From Promethearchaeota archaeon (GTDB lineage Archaea > Asgardarchaeota > Lokiarchaeia > Sigyniarchaeales > SOKP01), in contig JAHPYZ010000004.1 of assembly GCA_019058425.1 (NCBI GenBank), forward strand, positions 962-64,961: a stretch of DNA of 64,000 nucleotides. The letters run 5' to 3'. This document shows positions 62,734 through 64,000 of the stretch, one piece after another (positions within the stretch are counted from its first letter, which is position 1; every line of letters begins with the position of its first letter). Both the position numbers and the translations under genes were made by a program. The notes below the pieces were generated by a model. It ran no database searches. It had not been told where the DNA came from and worked only from the letters and a program-made list of their open reading frames with translations.

Positions 62734-63645
62734 TTATATTATTTTGGATTGTTTTATCATATCAGATATTACAACATCAGGATGATGATATCGCTCAGCA
62801 TAAGACACAATATCTCCATAGATTGCCTCATTCGGACACCAGACATAGCATGCAAAACAATTTTCGCAGTGATGCTGCCATACAGGTCTTTCATTAATCA
62901 TACAAATATTATTTACAGGGCAGACTTTAGTACAAACACCGCAACCATTGCATTTTTCATTGTATTGATAGCTTTTGTCTGATAGTGGTACAATTTCTTT
63001 AAAAGGGAGATTTGATGAGTTTGAAAGCCTTTTATACCTGTGCTTGAACAAAGGTTTTATCAGAAGAAAAAGAAATGGAGCAAATAAGACCTTGGCTAAA
63101 GTACTCCGAGTTTCAAATAAGTCTTTCCTTCTGTTGTGAATATGTTCACAAATAATTTGGAACTTTTTCTTCCAGTCGTTGAAGACCTTTTGATGTCTCT
63201 TCTGAGTTTTGGCATCTTTATTTTTTTTAGATTCTTTATGAAATATAGACTTCTTTAATTTTTCTAAGACAGAAGGTGCATTATTATATGTTTTCACAGC
63301 AAAGCCAATTGCCAGTTTACCACCACGAGATTTGACTATATTACTTAGATTTTCAATTGTCGAACCTGGCATACCGCTGTGCGTACAAATCGCAAATATG
63401 TATTTTGATCCAATATTTTCTAATTTATTGAGAAATATTTCAACAATTAGTGGAATTCCGCTACAACCATTTGATGCAAAATAAACAGGGAATATGATTC
63501 CCATCATTTCAGCATTGGTAGTTATAATTTCTTTATCCACTAAAGATGGTATTGATATTAGTTTTCCATTCGTCTTTTGTGCAATTTCCTTAGCAACAAC
63601 CAAGGAATTTCCTGTGCCTGTAAAATAGTAAATCTCAACAACCAT
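62734..63645 (-). CDS. EFR1-family flavodoxin-ferredoxin fusion
   Basis: The 303-residue protein joins an N-terminal flavodoxin-like domain (IYYFTGTGNSLVVAKEIAQ, then GIIFPVYFASNGCSGIPLIV and ICTHSGMPGSTIENLS) to a C-terminal two-cluster ferredoxin: CNGCGVCTKVCPVNNIC and CENCFACYVWCPNEAI. This is the EFR1 layout, a putative electron-transfer protein with FMN and two [4Fe-4S] clusters. A basic linker of about 50 residues lies between. GAGGTAATAAAT precedes the ATG. It is 13 bases after the TetR gene and 15 before a small membrane protein gene, forming an operon. Confidence 0.87.
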   Translation of the reverse strand: MVVEIYYFTGTGNSLVVAKEIAQKTNGKLISIPSLVDKEIITTNAEMMGIIFPVYFASNGCSGIPLIVEIFLNKLENIGSKYIFAICTHSGMPGSTIENLSNIVKSRGGKLAIGFAVKTYNNAPSVLEKLKKSIFHKESKKNKDAKTQKRHQKVFNDWKKKFQIICEHIHNRRKDLFETRSTLAKVLFAPFLFLLIKPLFKHRYKRLSNSSNLPFKEIVPLSDKSYQYNEKCNGCGVCTKVCPVNNICMINERPVWQHHCENCFACYVWCPNEAIYGDIVSYAERYHHPDVVISDMIKQSKII

Positions 63646-63658
63646 AATATTTATTACC

Positions 63659-64000
63659 TCAATCTTTAGACTCCTTTAATCCAATCATATCAAAAATGAA
63701 CTTAATATGGTTGGATAGTTTATTCATTATATCGTCAATCAAAGAATTATACTCTGTTTCATTGTAGTTAAAAAGAAAAATTTCAAATAATAGGTAAATA
63801 CAATAACTAAAAAATTCCCTTGAGAGCAAATCTGCGTCATATTCCCTAATATATCCTTGATCCATCATTTTTTGGAAAACATGACTCCAAAATGTATAAG
63901 ACGGTTCAATATATTGATTCTTAAAAAAATCCAAGATTTTATCATTGTGGTATAATTCAATACACATTAGTCTCATTATCTTTCTAATAAATGGATTTTT
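63659..64000 (-). CDS. TetR-family regulator, C-terminal part (5' end cut by window edge)
   Basis: The frame is open to the right edge (KNPFIRKI precedes the internal ATG at 63976), so only the C-terminal ligand-binding part of about 113 residues is visible. It is all helical: KIMRLMCIELYHNDKILDFFKNQYIEPSYTFW, then FQKMMDQGYIREYDADLLSREFFSY and YNSLIDDIMNKLSNHIKFIFDMIG. This is the usual TetR/AcrR core without its DNA-binding domain, which must lie beyond the window. It leads the operon with the EFR1 gene and probably represses it. Confidence 0.72.
   Translation of the reverse strand, partial: KNPFIRKIMRLMCIELYHNDKILDFFKNQYIEPSYTFWSHVFQKMMDQGYIREYDADLLSREFFSYCIYLLFEIFLFNYNETEYNSLIDDIMNKLSNHIKFIFDMIGLKESKD

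Noticed and set aside
1..64000. tRNA, rRNA or CRISPR arrays
   Set aside because: No GC-rich cloverleaf-like stretch, rRNA-like sequence or regularly spaced repeats was seen by eye; a tRNAscan or CRISPR search was not possible here.

Overview
The window looks like a piece of an archaeal genome, most plausibly an Asgard archaeon of the Lokiarchaeia type. This is an inference. It rests on the very low GC content, TATA-like boxes, oligo-T stops instead of stem-loop terminators, GGTGA/GGAGG ribosome-binding sites, archaeal-style Lrp/HxlR/tandem winged-helix regulators, two ICMT/PEMT-type membrane methyltransferases, many Sec-exported repeat proteins with archaeal-type C-terminal anchors, and lineage-specific small secreted proteins. 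No rRNA, tRNA or CRISPR array was found. No gene here fixes the taxon on its own.

Layout. 1-1414: a cut-off O-methyltransferase and an SDR. 1670-10009: one giant exported protein with four complete peptide/nickel-type ABC substrate-binding domains in series, joined by Ig-like domains. 10327-14367: ICMT-like methyltransferase, FAD oxidoreductase, Cys-rich membrane protein, SDR. 14508-24736: a probable carbohydrate locus (HGSNAT-like acyltransferase, GH3 glycosidase, Gfo/Idh/MocA dehydrogenase, ThuA-like protein, old-yellow-enzyme reductase, membrane-anchored toroid protein, polytopic membrane protein). 24811-33193: orphan AbiEi-like regulator, haloalkane-dehalogenase-like hydrolase, MFS exporter, second ICMT-like protein, secreted zinc metalloprotease, HSDL2-like SDR, a Staygreen (Mg-dechelatase family) homologue, a methyltransferase. 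33401-38874: a coiled-coil/zinc-ribbon protein, a 1205-residue surface repeat protein and another exported protein. 38947-47979: QueG-like iron-sulfur protein, Lrp regulator, DUF3795 protein, small exported protein, 2TM-RCK protein without a canonical K+ filter, methyltransferase, hydrolase, TrmO, NHL propeller, DUF2225-like protein. 48150-49496: a decaying TnpB with a hairpin downstream. 49814-53666: two tandem paralogous acidic surface proteins, then a frameshifted winged-helix regulator and a multiply broken TudS-like gene. 53671-61327: a sulfur-flavoured stretch (ATC-hydrolase-like, SRPBCC, HxlR, radical SAM/SPASM, flavodoxin, cysE-cysK-fpg operon). 61427-64000: paired YdjM-like membrane proteins and a TetR / flavodoxin-ferredoxin / small membrane protein operon cut by the right edge.

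How the genes fit together. Much of the window serves the cell surface and scavenging: extracellular binding, proteolysis and sugar breakdown, with cytosolic redox enzymes. The cysteine genes form a clear operon (cysE to cysK is 3 bp, cysK to fpg 11 bp). The two adjacent broken genes at 52.3-53.7 kb carry three apparent single-base losses in runs of identical bases, while longer runs elsewhere in the window are read correctly. Two other genes have intact N-termini but no ATG/GTG/TTG start; in each an ACG or ATA codon sits at the right distance from a ribosome-binding site.
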